A stretch of DNA of 64,000 nucleotides, taken from Marinomonas rhizomae (GTDB lineage: Bacteria > Pseudomonadota > Gammaproteobacteria > Pseudomonadales > Marinomonadaceae). The notes beneath the pieces are model-generated. The model was not told the origin of the DNA and made no database searches. It was given only the letters and a program-made list of their open reading frames with translations. This document shows positions 1 through 8,117 of this stretch, piece after piece (the first letter of the stretch is position 1; every line of letters begins with the position of its first letter). Made by a program: the position numbers and the translations under genes. The stretch spans positions 4,278,001-4,342,000 of the forward strand of contig NZ_CP073343.1 in the NCBI RefSeq assembly GCF_024397855.1. The letters are read 5' to 3'.

Positions 1-1785
1 GCCGCGCAAAAAAAACAGCTAGAATCCGGCAAGCGAGTTCGTTGTTTTGGAGAAATCCGTCGAGGCAGTACTGGCTTTGAAATCTATCACCCAGAATACA
101 AGGTGATTGGTGACGACGAAACACAAGAAGAAACGGCGCAGCTTACGCCAATCTATCCGCTAACCGATGGCTTAACACAAACCAAGATTCGCCAACTGTG
201 CGAACAAGCCTTAGAGTGTTTAACCCCATACAATCTACAAGAATGGCTGCCAGACGAAATTCGCACTCAGTTCAATTTACCACCGCTGAGCGATGCCATT
301 CACTTTCTGCATCATCCGTCGCGAGAAGCCAACTTAGAATTACTCAGATCGGGAAGCCATCCTGCGCAATATCGCCTATCTTTTGAAGAACTTATGGCCC
401 ATCAGCTTTCCCTAATTGGCAAGCGCATGAAAGCCAAGCAAGATGCCGCGATAAAAGTTCAGGCCGCAGGCGAGCTCAGTCAACGACTCTTACAGCAACT
501 CCCCTTTTCACCAACCAATGCACAAAGTCGTGTTTTCCAGGAAATCCTTAACGATCTCGGCACAGGCCATCCTATGCTGCGTTTGGTACAAGGCGATGTG
601 GGATCAGGGAAAACCTTAGTTGCTGCGTTAGCCGCAGCGTCTGTCGTACAGGCGGGCTACCAAGTTGCGATCATGGCACCGACGGAAATTCTCGCTGAGC
701 AGCATTATATTAATTTCAGTCAATGGTTTGAGCCACTCGGTTTAAAAGTAGCTTGGATGATTGGCAAACTCAAAGGCAAAACCCGCGAGAAAGAACTCGC
801 CGATATCGCATCTGGCGCTGCGCAGATTGTCGTCGGGACACACGCGTTATTCCAAGACACCGTTGAGTTTGATCGTTTAGCCCTCGCCATTATCGATGAG
901 CAACATCGCTTTGGTGTGCATCAGCGTATGGCACTACGTGAAAAAGGCATGAAGCACGGTTTTCAGCCTCATCAGCTTATTATGACGGCGACTCCAATTC
1001 CCCGAACCTTAGCCATGTCAGCCTATGCCGATTTGGATTGCTCTATTATCGACGAATTGCCACCAGGTCGAACGCCTGTAAACACGATTGTGGTATCGGA
1101 TCAGCGCCGACAAGAAGTCATTGACCGAGTGAAAAGTGCCTGCGAAGAAGGCAAACAAGCTTACTGGGTCTGTACCCTGATTGAAGAATCAGAAGCCCTG
1201 CAATGCCAAGCCGCAGAAGACACGGCGATTTTGTTACAAGAGCAACTTGGGGGATTATCCATTGGCTTGGTACATGGTCGACTCAAGGCGCAGGAAAAAG
1301 CCGATATTATGGCCAAATTTAAAGCGGGAGAGATTCAGCTATTAGTCGCTACAACCGTTATCGAAGTCGGTGTGGATGTGCCAAACTCTAGCCTGATGGT
1401 AATAGAGAACCCTGAACGACTTGGCCTTGCACAGCTTCATCAGTTGCGAGGACGTGTTGGTCGAGGACAAACCGCCAGTCATTGTGTGCTACTTTATAAA
1501 GCACCACTAGGACAACAAGGCAAAGAGCGACTTTCTACCATGCGAGAAACCAGCGATGGCTTTAAAATCGCAGAGAAAGACCTAGAGTTGCGTGGTCCAG
1601 GTGAATTACTCGGCACCAGACAAACCGGACTTTGGGAATTCAAAGTCGCGGATTTGCAGCGCGACAAAAACTTGCTTGATGATGTTCAAAAAGCGGCCAC
1701 GCTACTTCACCGTCAATACCCTGAACGTGTCTCGCCACTTTTATCCCGATGGTTACCGAACCACGATCAGTATTTGAACGTCTAA
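1..1785 (+). CDS. recG: ATP-dependent DNA helicase RecG, 5' end missing
   Basis: The reading frame is open from the first base, so the gene starts outside the window; 594 codons are visible of a family length near 690. RecG remodels stalled forks and Holliday junctions in the cytoplasm. Visible residues 1-45 look like the end of the wedge domain (FGEIRRGSTGFE). Walker A GDVGSGKT is at visible residues 198-205, the motif II DEQH box at 299-302, then MTATPIPRTLAMSAYADLD. The second helicase lobe holds TTVIEVGVDVPN (from 451) and RGRVGRG (from 483), and the C-terminus has ELRGPGELLGTRQTG, all diagnostic of RecG rather than of Mfd or PriA. The first ATG inside the window (103) is internal, not the start. 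Confidence 0.97.
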   Translation, partial: AAQKKQLESGKRVRCFGEIRRGSTGFEIYHPEYKVIGDDETQEETAQLTPIYPLTDGLTQTKIRQLCEQALECLTPYNLQEWLPDEIRTQFNLPPLSDAIHFLHHPSREANLELLRSGSHPAQYRLSFEELMAHQLSLIGKRMKAKQDAAIKVQAAGELSQRLLQQLPFSPTNAQSRVFQEILNDLGTGHPMLRLVQGDVGSGKTLVAALAAASVVQAGYQVAIMAPTEILAEQHYINFSQWFEPLGLKVAWMIGKLKGKTREKELADIASGAAQIVVGTHALFQDTVEFDRLALAIIDEQHRFGVHQRMALREKGMKHGFQPHQLIMTATPIPRTLAMSAYADLDCSIIDELPPGRTPVNTIVVSDQRRQEVIDRVKSACEEGKQAYWVCTLIEESEALQCQAAEDTAILLQEQLGGLSIGLVHGRLKAQEKADIMAKFKAGEIQLLVATTVIEVGVDVPNSSLMVIENPERLGLAQLHQLRGRVGRGQTASHCVLLYKAPLGQQGKERLSTMRETSDGFKIAEKDLELRGPGELLGTRQTGLWEFKVADLQRDKNLLDDVQKAATLLHRQYPERVSPLLSRWLPNHDQYLNV

Positions 1786-1896
1786 ATACCTTTCTCGCTG
1801 AAATAAAGGCGGTATTAGCTTGCACATGTGCAAAATTTGATCAAAAATTCCGTAAGCTAAAAAGCCGACTTAATCGATTCGCAAGAAGGAACTCAC

Positions 1897-2586
1897 ATGA
1901 ATGCTTTAAACCAAGCACATCTAACGATCCAAGGCTGCGGCTATCGAATCGAAAATGACAGAGTCATTATTACCACTCAGCGTATTAACAGTGATAGGCC
2001 AGCGGGAAACCTCAGTGGTACATTACGCATACAATTACGAGCGCTGCGTCAAGATACAGGAAACTCAGAAAGTGTCGTGCTCGCTTCAACTACACTAGGT
2101 GAAATGAAAGGCCAGCATTTTCTTTCAGACTGCTCCTATGATTTAGCATTCCAACAACCTCACCCAGGGACTTGGCAGCTCGTATTGCAACTTAGCGAAT
2201 GGAATGGAGCCGATTACACCTTGTGTGATTCAGCCTATTTCGATGTGCCTTACCACGTTGAAGCGCCTTCAGATTACTCTATTCCGACGATGCAAATTAA
2301 CGAACCAGAGATAGAAAAGGCAGTATCGACACCAAAAGTAGCAACAGAAAACCCTGCCGTAAAAAAGTCGAAAAACGTAAAAAAAAACGTCACTGGTTAC
2401 GCCGATGGCTATCTCGTCATCAATAAATCAAAAGTGGACAAGCTTCTAAAAGTGAAAGGCGTGCCGAAGAAAATACTTGAAAAACTCGTTGCAGAGCGCC
2501 CTTTTCACTCAGAAAAATCCGTACTTAATGTAAAAGGGATGGGGCCTGTAATGCTGGGAAAAATACTCGCTGAATTGACAAAATGA
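1897..2586 (+). CDS. helix-hairpin-helix domain protein of unknown function
   Basis: A 229-residue cytoplasmic protein (no signal peptide or membrane segment) starting at ATG 1897, with AGAAGGA about 7 bases upstream. Residues 1-125 form an unfamiliar beta-rich domain; residues 130-165 are a lysine-rich linker. Residues 170-229 look like a helix-hairpin-helix pair of the ComEA/RuvA type: YLVINKSKVDKLLKVKGVPK, then SVLNVKGMGPVMLGKILAEL with a GxG hairpin. HhH domains usually bind DNA backbone, so a DNA-associated role is an inference. It follows recG by 111 bases on the same strand and may be read from the same transcript. I do not recognise the N-terminal domain. Confidence 0.75.
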   Translation: MNALNQAHLTIQGCGYRIENDRVIITTQRINSDRPAGNLSGTLRIQLRALRQDTGNSESVVLASTTLGEMKGQHFLSDCSYDLAFQQPHPGTWQLVLQLSEWNGADYTLCDSAYFDVPYHVEAPSDYSIPTMQINEPEIEKAVSTPKVATENPAVKKSKNVKKNVTGYADGYLVINKSKVDKLLKVKGVPKKILEKLVAERPFHSEKSVLNVKGMGPVMLGKILAELTK

Positions 2587-2631
2587 TCCGTATTAAGCCT
2601 GCGTAGGCAGGCCACTTTACTAGATTATTTT

Positions 2632-3108
2632 CTAAGGAATGTTGACTACTGTGGTGTTTTTTACCTCTTCCATTGCGACATAAGTGCGAGATTCTCGAAC
2701 ATGAGGCAGTGTTAGTAAGGTTTCACCAAGCAAAAGACGATAAGAGTCCATGTTGGATACTCGTGCTTTCAAAAGGTATTCGAAGTCACCGGCAATCAGG
2801 TGACATTCCAAAATCTCAGGAATTTCAGTCACTGCCGCTTTAAACTCATTAAAACCTTCAGGTGAGGTGGTTTTAAGGCGAATCTCGACAAAAACCAGCA
2901 ATCCTGCATCCACTTTCTTTGGGTTAACCAAAGCGCAATAGCCCGTAATGTAACCGTTACGTTCCAAACGACGTACGCGCTCCAAACAAGGAGTCGCACT
3001 TAACCCGACACGGCTAGCTAACTCTACATTCGATAAACGGCCATTAATTTGCAGTTCACGAAGAATTTTTTTGTCTAAGCGATCAAGCGGTTTTGCTGAG
3101 TTATCCAT
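2632..3108 (-). CDS. lrp: Leucine-responsive regulatory protein, Lrp/AsnC family
   Basis: This 158-residue protein has the length and sequence pattern of Lrp: an N-terminal winged HTH (about residues 8-60, with NVELASRVGLSATPCLERVR matching the Lrp recognition region) and a C-terminal RAM ligand-sensing domain (70-150, with HLIAGDFEYLLKARV and the closing RTYVAMEEVK). Lrp proteins form octamers or hexadecamers and couple amino-acid supply to transcription. It is divergent from the aap amino-acid transporter and shares the 552-base intergenic region with it, so control of aap and autoregulation are both plausible (inference). Start is the ATG at 3108. Confidence 0.93.
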   Translation of the reverse strand: MDNSAKPLDRLDKKILRELQINGRLSNVELASRVGLSATPCLERVRRLERNGYITGYCALVNPKKVDAGLLVFVEIRLKTTSPEGFNEFKAAVTEIPEILECHLIAGDFEYLLKARVSNMDSYRLLLGETLLTLPHVRESRTYVAMEEVKNTTVVNIP

Positions 3109-3236
3109 CTGATGTGGATCTCCTTACATGACTTCAATTAATGGTTAAGTCTACCATGCAGATCGCAAATTATGGAAAGCGCTTTATTCAATAAATTGCG
3201 TGTGGGTATTCAAATTAAGCACAACAAATTTCATAA

Positions 3237-3254
3237 AGCACCAAAATGATGCAA
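3237..3254 (+). promoter_or_regulatory. NtrC-like binding site 1 upstream of aapJ
   Basis: AGCACC-AAAAT-GATGCA keeps 10 of the 12 half-site bases of the NtrC consensus TGCACC-N5-GGTGCA. It lies about 340 bases upstream of the predicted sigma-54 start and 60 bases centre-to-centre from a second site. Such distant paired sites are normal for NtrC enhancers. Function is predicted from sequence only. Confidence 0.5.
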
Positions 3255-3296
3255 AAAATTCATTTAGCACAAAATAGAGCCATCTGTTTCAAATTA

Positions 3297-3313
3297 TGCC
3301 CCATATTTGTGCA
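3297..3313 (+). promoter_or_regulatory. NtrC-like binding site 2 upstream of aapJ
   Basis: TGCCCC-ATATT-TGTGCA also keeps 10 of the 12 half-site bases of TGCACC-N5-GGTGCA. It sits about 280 bases upstream of the predicted start of transcription. Together with site 1 and the downstream -24/-12 element it makes a coherent NtrC/sigma-54 control region. The rest of the 552-base gap is AT-rich and holds no gene I can support. Confidence 0.5.
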
Positions 3314-3557
3314 TCAAAATACATGCTATTTCCTCAGAAAGCCTTGTTTTCTCTCGCTTTAATAAAAAGATATATTCAGCTAAGCTGATTAATTAATAGC
3401 GCTTTATATGCTCAAAAAGTGTAAAAACTAAGCATACAACACAGCTTTCCTGACATTTTATCCTTGACTACTCCTCAAAAGAGTAATTCTATAGGGGTAT
3501 GGGATGATCTTTTAGAGGAATCGTCTGCATATACCTTACAACAAGAATAATTAAATG

Positions 3558-3574
3558 TTGGCACTAACTTTGCT
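3558..3574 (+). promoter_or_regulatory. sigma-54 (-24/-12) promoter of the aap operon
   Basis: TTGGCAC-TAACT-TTGCT matches the sigma-54 consensus YTGGCAC-N5-TTGCW completely, with GG at 3560-3561 and GC at 3572-3573 in exact -24/-12 spacing. Transcription would start near 3585, giving a leader of about 75 bases before the aapJ ATG at 3661. A nitrogen-limitation promoter fits a general amino-acid scavenging transporter. Confidence 0.8.
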
Positions 3575-3660
3575 GTGTTTAAAACACAGGTTTGAAAATC
3601 TGCAATGTAGAATCAAGCAAGTTACAACATATATAAAAAACGCCTGGGAGGCTCAATATA

Positions 3661-4686
3661 ATGAAATCGAATGTTGGTAAATTACTTTCGACTGCTGCAA
3701 TCGCAGCAACCATAAGTACCGGTGCTGCTGCGGCAACACTTGATGACGTCAAAGCAAAAGGCTTTATTCAATGTGGCGTCAGTACAGGTGTTCCAGGGTT
3801 CTCTAATGCTGATGACAAAGGTAATTGGAGCGGTATCGATGTAGATGCTTGTCGTGCGGTTTCCTCTGCAATTTTTGGTGACCCTCAAAAAGTTAAATTC
3901 ACTCCCCTTTCTGCTAAAGAACGTTTCACCGCTCTACAATCTGGTGAAATCGATATTCTTGCTCGTAACACAACTTGGACTTACACACGTGACGCGTCTT
4001 TGGGTCTAGATTTCACAGCGGTTAACTTCTACGACGGCCAAGGTTTTATGGTTCGTAAAGACCTAGGCGTTAAATCTGCAATGGACCTTGATGGTGCAAC
4101 GGTTTGTACAGAGCAAGGTACAACAACAGAATTGAACATGGCGGATTTCTTCCGTAAACACAAAATGTCTTATGTACCAGTTGTGGTACAAAAAGCAGAT
4201 GAAGCGTTGTCAGCATATGACTCTGGTCGTTGTGACGTTTACACAACTGACAAATCAGGTCTTGCGGCTCACCGTACCAAGCTAGCAGATCCATCGGCTC
4301 ACCTAATTCTTCCAGAAACCATTTCTAAAGAGCCATTAGGCCCAGTTGTTCGTCACGGCGACAACCAGTGGAAAGACATCGTTACTTGGGCAATGTTTGT
4401 TCAGGTTAACGCTGAAGAAATGGGTATTTCGTCCAAAAACGTCGCTAAGATCAAAAAAGAGTCCAATGATCCAGGTATCAAACGCTTACTAGGTGTTGAT
4501 GGTGATATGGGTGCTCAACTAAATCTTCCTGCTGACTGGGCGTATAACATCATCGCTAACGTAGGTAACTACGGTGAAGTGTTTGAGCGTAACGTTGGAC
4601 CTTCTACTCCTGTAGATCTTCCACGTGGTCTTAATGCACTTTGGACTGAAGCTGGCGGCATCATGTATGCGCCACCAGTTCGTTAA
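3661..4686 (+). CDS. aapJ: General L-amino-acid ABC transporter, periplasmic binding protein
   Basis: A 341-residue SBP_bac_3 family protein with a Sec signal peptide (about residues 1-24, ending GAAAA before TLDDVKAKG). The lobes carry the family hallmarks CGVSTGVPGFS, WSGIDVDACRAV and LGLDFTAVNFYDGQGF, typical of AapJ and BztA rather than of single-substrate binders. It captures a broad range of L-amino acids in the periplasm and delivers them to AapQM. GGGAGG about 9 bases before ATG 3661 fixes the start. It is first in aapJQMP, downstream of the sigma-54 element; a hairpin follows it, which should keep the binding protein more abundant than the permease. Confidence 0.95.
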   Translation: MKSNVGKLLSTAAIAATISTGAAAATLDDVKAKGFIQCGVSTGVPGFSNADDKGNWSGIDVDACRAVSSAIFGDPQKVKFTPLSAKERFTALQSGEIDILARNTTWTYTRDASLGLDFTAVNFYDGQGFMVRKDLGVKSAMDLDGATVCTEQGTTTELNMADFFRKHKMSYVPVVVQKADEALSAYDSGRCDVYTTDKSGLAAHRTKLADPSAHLILPETISKEPLGPVVRHGDNQWKDIVTWAMFVQVNAEEMGISSKNVAKIKKESNDPGIKRLLGVDGDMGAQLNLPADWAYNIIANVGNYGEVFERNVGPSTPVDLPRGLNALWTEAGGIMYAPPVR

Positions 4687-4720
4687 TACCTAAAGCAAAT
4701 AATTCTCTGCTTGGGTATTT

Positions 4721-4746
4721 ACCCAGCGACTAGATCGTCGCTGGGT
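4721..4746 (+). terminator. intercistronic hairpin between aapJ and aapQ
   Basis: ACCCAGCGAC and GTCGCTGGGT form a perfect 10-bp stem around a 6-base loop, followed by TTCTTCCCCC rather than a clean T-run. The likely role is partial termination or mRNA 3'-end protection, raising aapJ over aapQMP. Confidence 0.6.
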
Positions 4747-4797
4747 TTCTTCCCCCTTTCTTACACATCTGACGAGCATTTCATTGCCTGAACCAAG

Positions 4798-5973
4798 ATG
4801 AGCGAAAATACAACTCCGAGCAATAACAGCTTTTTGAACGACGCGGGAAATCGTGCGCTTATATTTCAAATTTTGCTGCTAGCGATGGTGGTTTTTGCAG
4901 GTTATTACTTATTTAGTAACCTTCAGGCCAACCTCGATAACCGAGGGATTTCCACTGGTTTCTCATTTTTTAATGAACCTGCTGGCTTCCCGATTCTTAT
5001 TCACCTTATTGAATACACAGAGGCTAATACCTACGGACGAGCGTTCGTTGTTGCCTTAATCAACACCTTTGTTATCTCCCTATTGGGGATTGTCTTAGCC
5101 ACCATTATTGGTGTGATAATGGGTCTAGCCCGTTTATCGAAAAACTGGTTAGTAGCTCGCCTAGCTACTGTCTATATTGAGACTCTGCGAAACATTCCAT
5201 TGTTGCTGCAGATGTTCTTTTGGTATTTTGCGGTACTTGCCGCGTTACCTGCACCACGTGAGAGTTATGAGTTTGCCGACTTTTTACTTAATAAACGCGG
5301 TATCTACTCACCAAACCCAATCACTCAAGATGGCTTTGGACTGGTAATCTTCGGTTTCATTCTATCGATTGTCGCTTCTATCGCTCTTATCATTTGGGCC
5401 AAAAAACGCCAGACAAAAACGGGACTGTGGTTTCCTGCCTACTGGTCTTCATTGGGTGTTATTGTCGGTATTACCTTTATTTTCCTTGCCATGGCAGGGT
5501 TTCCAATAGAGTTTGATTTACCGCAAAAAAGTCGCTTCAACGTGACCGGTGGTATGGTGCTTCCGCCAGAGTTTGTTGCGGTGCTCGTCGCTTTGTCTAC
5601 TTACACGGGTGCTTTTATCGCCGAGATAGTGCGTGCAGGCATATTGTCTGTTAACTGGGGGCAAACTGAAGCCGCTCGCTCTTTAGGCTTACGTGACAAT
5701 ATGACACAACGACTGATTGTCTTACCTCAAGCATTACGCGTCATTATCCCGCCACTCACTAGTCAATATTTGAATTTGGCGAAGAACTCTTCGTTAGGTG
5801 CCGCTATTGCTTACCCAGAGCTGGTTGCTGTAGTCATGGGTACGACGCTAAACCAAACAGGTCAGGCGATTGAAACCATTGGTCTTTGTATGTTGGTGTA
5901 CGGTTCATTAAGTCTATCGATCTCGGTATTCATGAACTGGTACAACAGTAAAATGTCATTAATTGAGCGCTAG
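4798..5973 (+). CDS. aapQ: General L-amino-acid ABC transporter permease AapQ
   Basis: A 391-residue inner-membrane permease of the HisMQ class. The first membrane segment is near residues 20-42; the typical first block of the transporter core (TFVISLLGIVLATIIGVIMG) lies around 85-115, and after a family-specific central insertion the EAA loop reads EAARSLGLRDNMTQRLIVLP with QALR near residue 300. It pairs with AapM to form the membrane channel driven by AapP. An in-frame TGA at 4789 means ATG 4798 is the earliest start, although its ribosome site is weak. The gene ends within a few bases of aapM. Confidence 0.93.
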   Translation: MSENTTPSNNSFLNDAGNRALIFQILLLAMVVFAGYYLFSNLQANLDNRGISTGFSFFNEPAGFPILIHLIEYTEANTYGRAFVVALINTFVISLLGIVLATIIGVIMGLARLSKNWLVARLATVYIETLRNIPLLLQMFFWYFAVLAALPAPRESYEFADFLLNKRGIYSPNPITQDGFGLVIFGFILSIVASIALIIWAKKRQTKTGLWFPAYWSSLGVIVGITFIFLAMAGFPIEFDLPQKSRFNVTGGMVLPPEFVAVLVALSTYTGAFIAEIVRAGILSVNWGQTEAARSLGLRDNMTQRLIVLPQALRVIIPPLTSQYLNLAKNSSLGAAIAYPELVAVVMGTTLNQTGQAIETIGLCMLVYGSLSLSISVFMNWYNSKMSLIER

Positions 5974-5983
5974 GAGGCAGATC

Positions 5984-7084
5984 ATGGCTATTATCTTTAA
6001 ACCATCACCAAGCCTCCCACCACCAGTAACATCGGTTGGTGCTGTGGCATGGGTGCGTCAGAACTTATTTTCGTCCCCACTTAATATATTTCTAACCTTC
6101 TTTAGCATTTATATATTGTATTTGCTTGTTCCCCCTGTCATTGAATGGGCTTTTATCAATGCAACATGGGAAGGTTCATCTAAAGCGGCTTGTACTGCTG
6201 GCGGTGCCTGCTGGGCTTTCGTCGGTGTGTACTTTGATCAATTCATGTACGGTTTGTATCCAGAAGCGGAAACATGGCGTATTAATTTAGCCGTGATTCT
6301 ACTAGTGGTTATGGTAGGGGCTTTTGCCGTTAAGACGATTAATAAGCTGTACCTTTCTATCGCTATTATCGTGGTTTATCCCATTGTGGCTTACTTCTTG
6401 TTTGCTGGTGGTGTATTTGGTCTAGAAGTTGTAGAGACCTCTTTGTGGGGTGGCCTTTTCCTTACAGTACTACTGGGTGTTATCGGTATCGTAGCGTCTT
6501 TCCCACTAGGGGTTATATTAGCGCTTGGTAGACGTTCGGAGATGCCGATTGCGAAATCTGTTTGTGTGGTATTTATCGAAACCATTCGTGCAGTACCATT
6601 GATCACAATTTTGTTCATGGCGTCCGTAATGATTCCGTTGTTTTTGCCAGAAGGGCTGAACTTCAACAAGTTATTACGTGTTCTGATTGGTATTACTTTG
6701 TTCTCTGCAGCCTATATGGCCGAAGTGGTTCGTGGTGGTCTACAGGCGATACCTAAAGGCCAGTATGAAGCCGCTGATGCTATGGGTTTAACCTACTGGC
6801 AATCAATGGTTCTCGTTATTTTGCCACAGGCATTAAAGCTGGTTATTCCAGGCATAGTAAACTCCTTTATTGCTTTGTTTAAAGATACAACATTGGTGTA
6901 CATAGTAGGTATGTTTGACTTCTTGGGTCGAATTCAAGCCGCTAACCACGATTCAAACTGGTTGGGTACCACCGTCGAAGGTTATGCTTTCGCCGCTTTG
7001 ATATACTGGGCAATTTGTTTTGGCATGTCCCGCTACAGTATGTCGATTGAGCGTAAATTAGAAACTGGGCACAAGCGTAATTAG
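5984..7084 (+). CDS. aapM: General L-amino-acid ABC transporter permease AapM
   Basis: A 366-residue HisMQ-type permease, partner of AapQ. GGAGG at 5973-5976 places the start at ATG 5984; the frame extends upstream to a TTG at 5963 inside aapQ, which has no ribosome site. Several membrane segments precede the core (LLGVIGIVASFPLGVILALG), and the EAA loop is EAADAMGLTYWQSMVLVILP, the contact surface for AapP. A family-typical extra segment with a CTAGGACWAF stretch lies in the N-terminal half. Only 10 bases separate it from aapQ, so the two are translated from one message. Confidence 0.93.
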   Translation: MAIIFKPSPSLPPPVTSVGAVAWVRQNLFSSPLNIFLTFFSIYILYLLVPPVIEWAFINATWEGSSKAACTAGGACWAFVGVYFDQFMYGLYPEAETWRINLAVILLVVMVGAFAVKTINKLYLSIAIIVVYPIVAYFLFAGGVFGLEVVETSLWGGLFLTVLLGVIGIVASFPLGVILALGRRSEMPIAKSVCVVFIETIRAVPLITILFMASVMIPLFLPEGLNFNKLLRVLIGITLFSAAYMAEVVRGGLQAIPKGQYEAADAMGLTYWQSMVLVILPQALKLVIPGIVNSFIALFKDTTLVYIVGMFDFLGRIQAANHDSNWLGTTVEGYAFAALIYWAICFGMSRYSMSIERKLETGHKRN

Positions 7085-7106
7085 TTAAGAATTTGAGGTC
7101 TTTGCA

Positions 7107-7886
7107 ATGACAAATACAGATATGGCTCGTGCCCAACTAGCGGCAGGCGAACAGAACATCATCGAATTTAACGATGTAAATAAATGGTATGGTGATTTTC
7201 ACGTACTAAAAAATATCAACTTCAGCATCAAGAAAGGCGAGCGCATCGTTGTGTGTGGTCCTTCTGGTTCTGGTAAGTCGACTATGATCCGCTGTATCAA
7301 CCGTCTAGAAGAGCACCAAAAAGGCTCAATTCTGGTTGATGGCGTTGAGATGAACAACAACTTGAAAAACATCGAAGCGATCCGTAAAGACGTGGGTATG
7401 GTGTTTCAACACTTTAACTTGTTCCCTCACTTGACCATTCTAGAAAACCTAACTTTGGCACCGATTTGGGTTCGTAAAACACCCAAGAAAGAAGCTGAAG
7501 AAATGGCGATGCATTACCTAGAACGTGTAAAAATAGCTAACCAAGCATTGAAATACCCAGGTCAGTTATCTGGTGGTCAGCAACAGCGTGTGGCGATTGC
7601 TCGTGGTTTGTGTATGCAGCCTCGTATCATGCTGTTTGATGAGCCAACTTCGGCACTAGACCCTGAAATGATCAAAGAAGTATTGGACGTAATGGTTCAG
7701 TTAGCCGAAGAAGGCATGACCATGGTGTGTGTAACGCATGAAATGGGCTTTGCTAAAACGGTTGCTGACCGTGTTGTCTTCATGGATGCCGGTGAAATTG
7801 TTGAAGCCAATGAGCCTCACGAATTCTTCGACAACCCTCAACACGACCGTACGCAAATGTTCTTAAGCCAAATTTTGAATCACTAA
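7107..7886 (+). CDS. aapP: General L-amino-acid ABC transporter ATP-binding protein AapP
   Basis: A 259-residue ABC ATPase closely resembling GlnQ and AapP. Walker A GPSGSGKS starts at residue 51, the signature LSGGQQQR at 154, Walker B ends in [12 protein letters not shown] near 178, and the switch histidine is in CVTHEMGFA. It hydrolyses ATP at the inner face of AapQM. A GAGG motif precedes ATG 7107, 22 bases after aapM. It is the last gene of the operon; a palindromic repeat and a strong terminator follow. A short N-terminal extension of about 17 residues before the ABC fold is usual in this family. Confidence 0.96.
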   Translation: MTNTDMARAQLAAGEQNIIEFNDVNKWYGDFHVLKNINFSIKKGERIVVCGPSGSGKSTMIRCINRLEEHQKGSILVDGVEMNNNLKNIEAIRKDVGMVFQHFNLFPHLTILENLTLAPIWVRKTPKKEAEEMAMHYLERVKIANQALKYPGQLSGGQQQRVAIARGLCMQPRIMLFDEPTSALDPEMIKEVLDVMVQLAEEGMTMVCVTHEMGFAKTVADRVVFMDAGEIVEANEPHEFFDNPQHDRTQMFLSQILNH

Positions 7887-7900
7887 TCAGAACGAAAACT

Positions 7901-8050
7901 TAAAAGAGACCTTTGTACGATGTGACGAGCAAAGTCAAGACTAGGCAAAAACAGACGAAAAAGCGGAGTCTATGGGTTATAAATGAGCATTTTGAGTCTG
8001 TTTTTAACAAAGTATTGATGAGCACAGTAGTCGTACAACGATCTCTATAA
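7901..8050. repeat. imperfect palindromic intergenic repeat, about 150 bp
   Basis: The two ends are mutually inverted: AGAGACCTTTGTACGA on the left, and AGAGATCGTTGTACGA when the right end is read on the minus strand. Nearer the middle, AAAAACAGAC (near 7946) faces GTCTGTTTTT (near 8000). The whole unit could fold into one long interrupted stem, resembling ERIC-like or MITE-like dispersed elements. About 35 bases of its left end recur in a compact palindrome at 12991-13035. It holds no coding frame. It lies in the 3' end of the aap transcript, just ahead of the terminator. Confidence 0.7.
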
Positions 8051-8065
8051 ATCTGTTATATTCAC

Positions 8066-8090
8066 AAAGCCCCGCATCGGGGCTTTTTTT
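8066..8090 (+). terminator. rho-independent terminator of aapJQMP
   Basis: AAAGCCCC, the loop GCAT, GGGGCTTT and a run of seven T form a textbook terminator. It ends directly before a GTG at 8091 that would otherwise be the farthest upstream start of the next gene, arguing that the real start is at 8118. Confidence 0.9.
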
Positions 8091-8117
8091 GTGTCAGCCA
8101 TTTTAACAGGAAAATGT

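Noticed and set aside
5963..5983. TTG start of aapM inside aapQ
   Set aside because: GGAGG at 5973-5976 serves ATG 5984.
8091..8117. GTG start nine codons upstream of the HDOD protein
   Set aside because: It abuts the T-run of the aap terminator and has no ribosome site; ATG 8118 has AGGA at good spacing.
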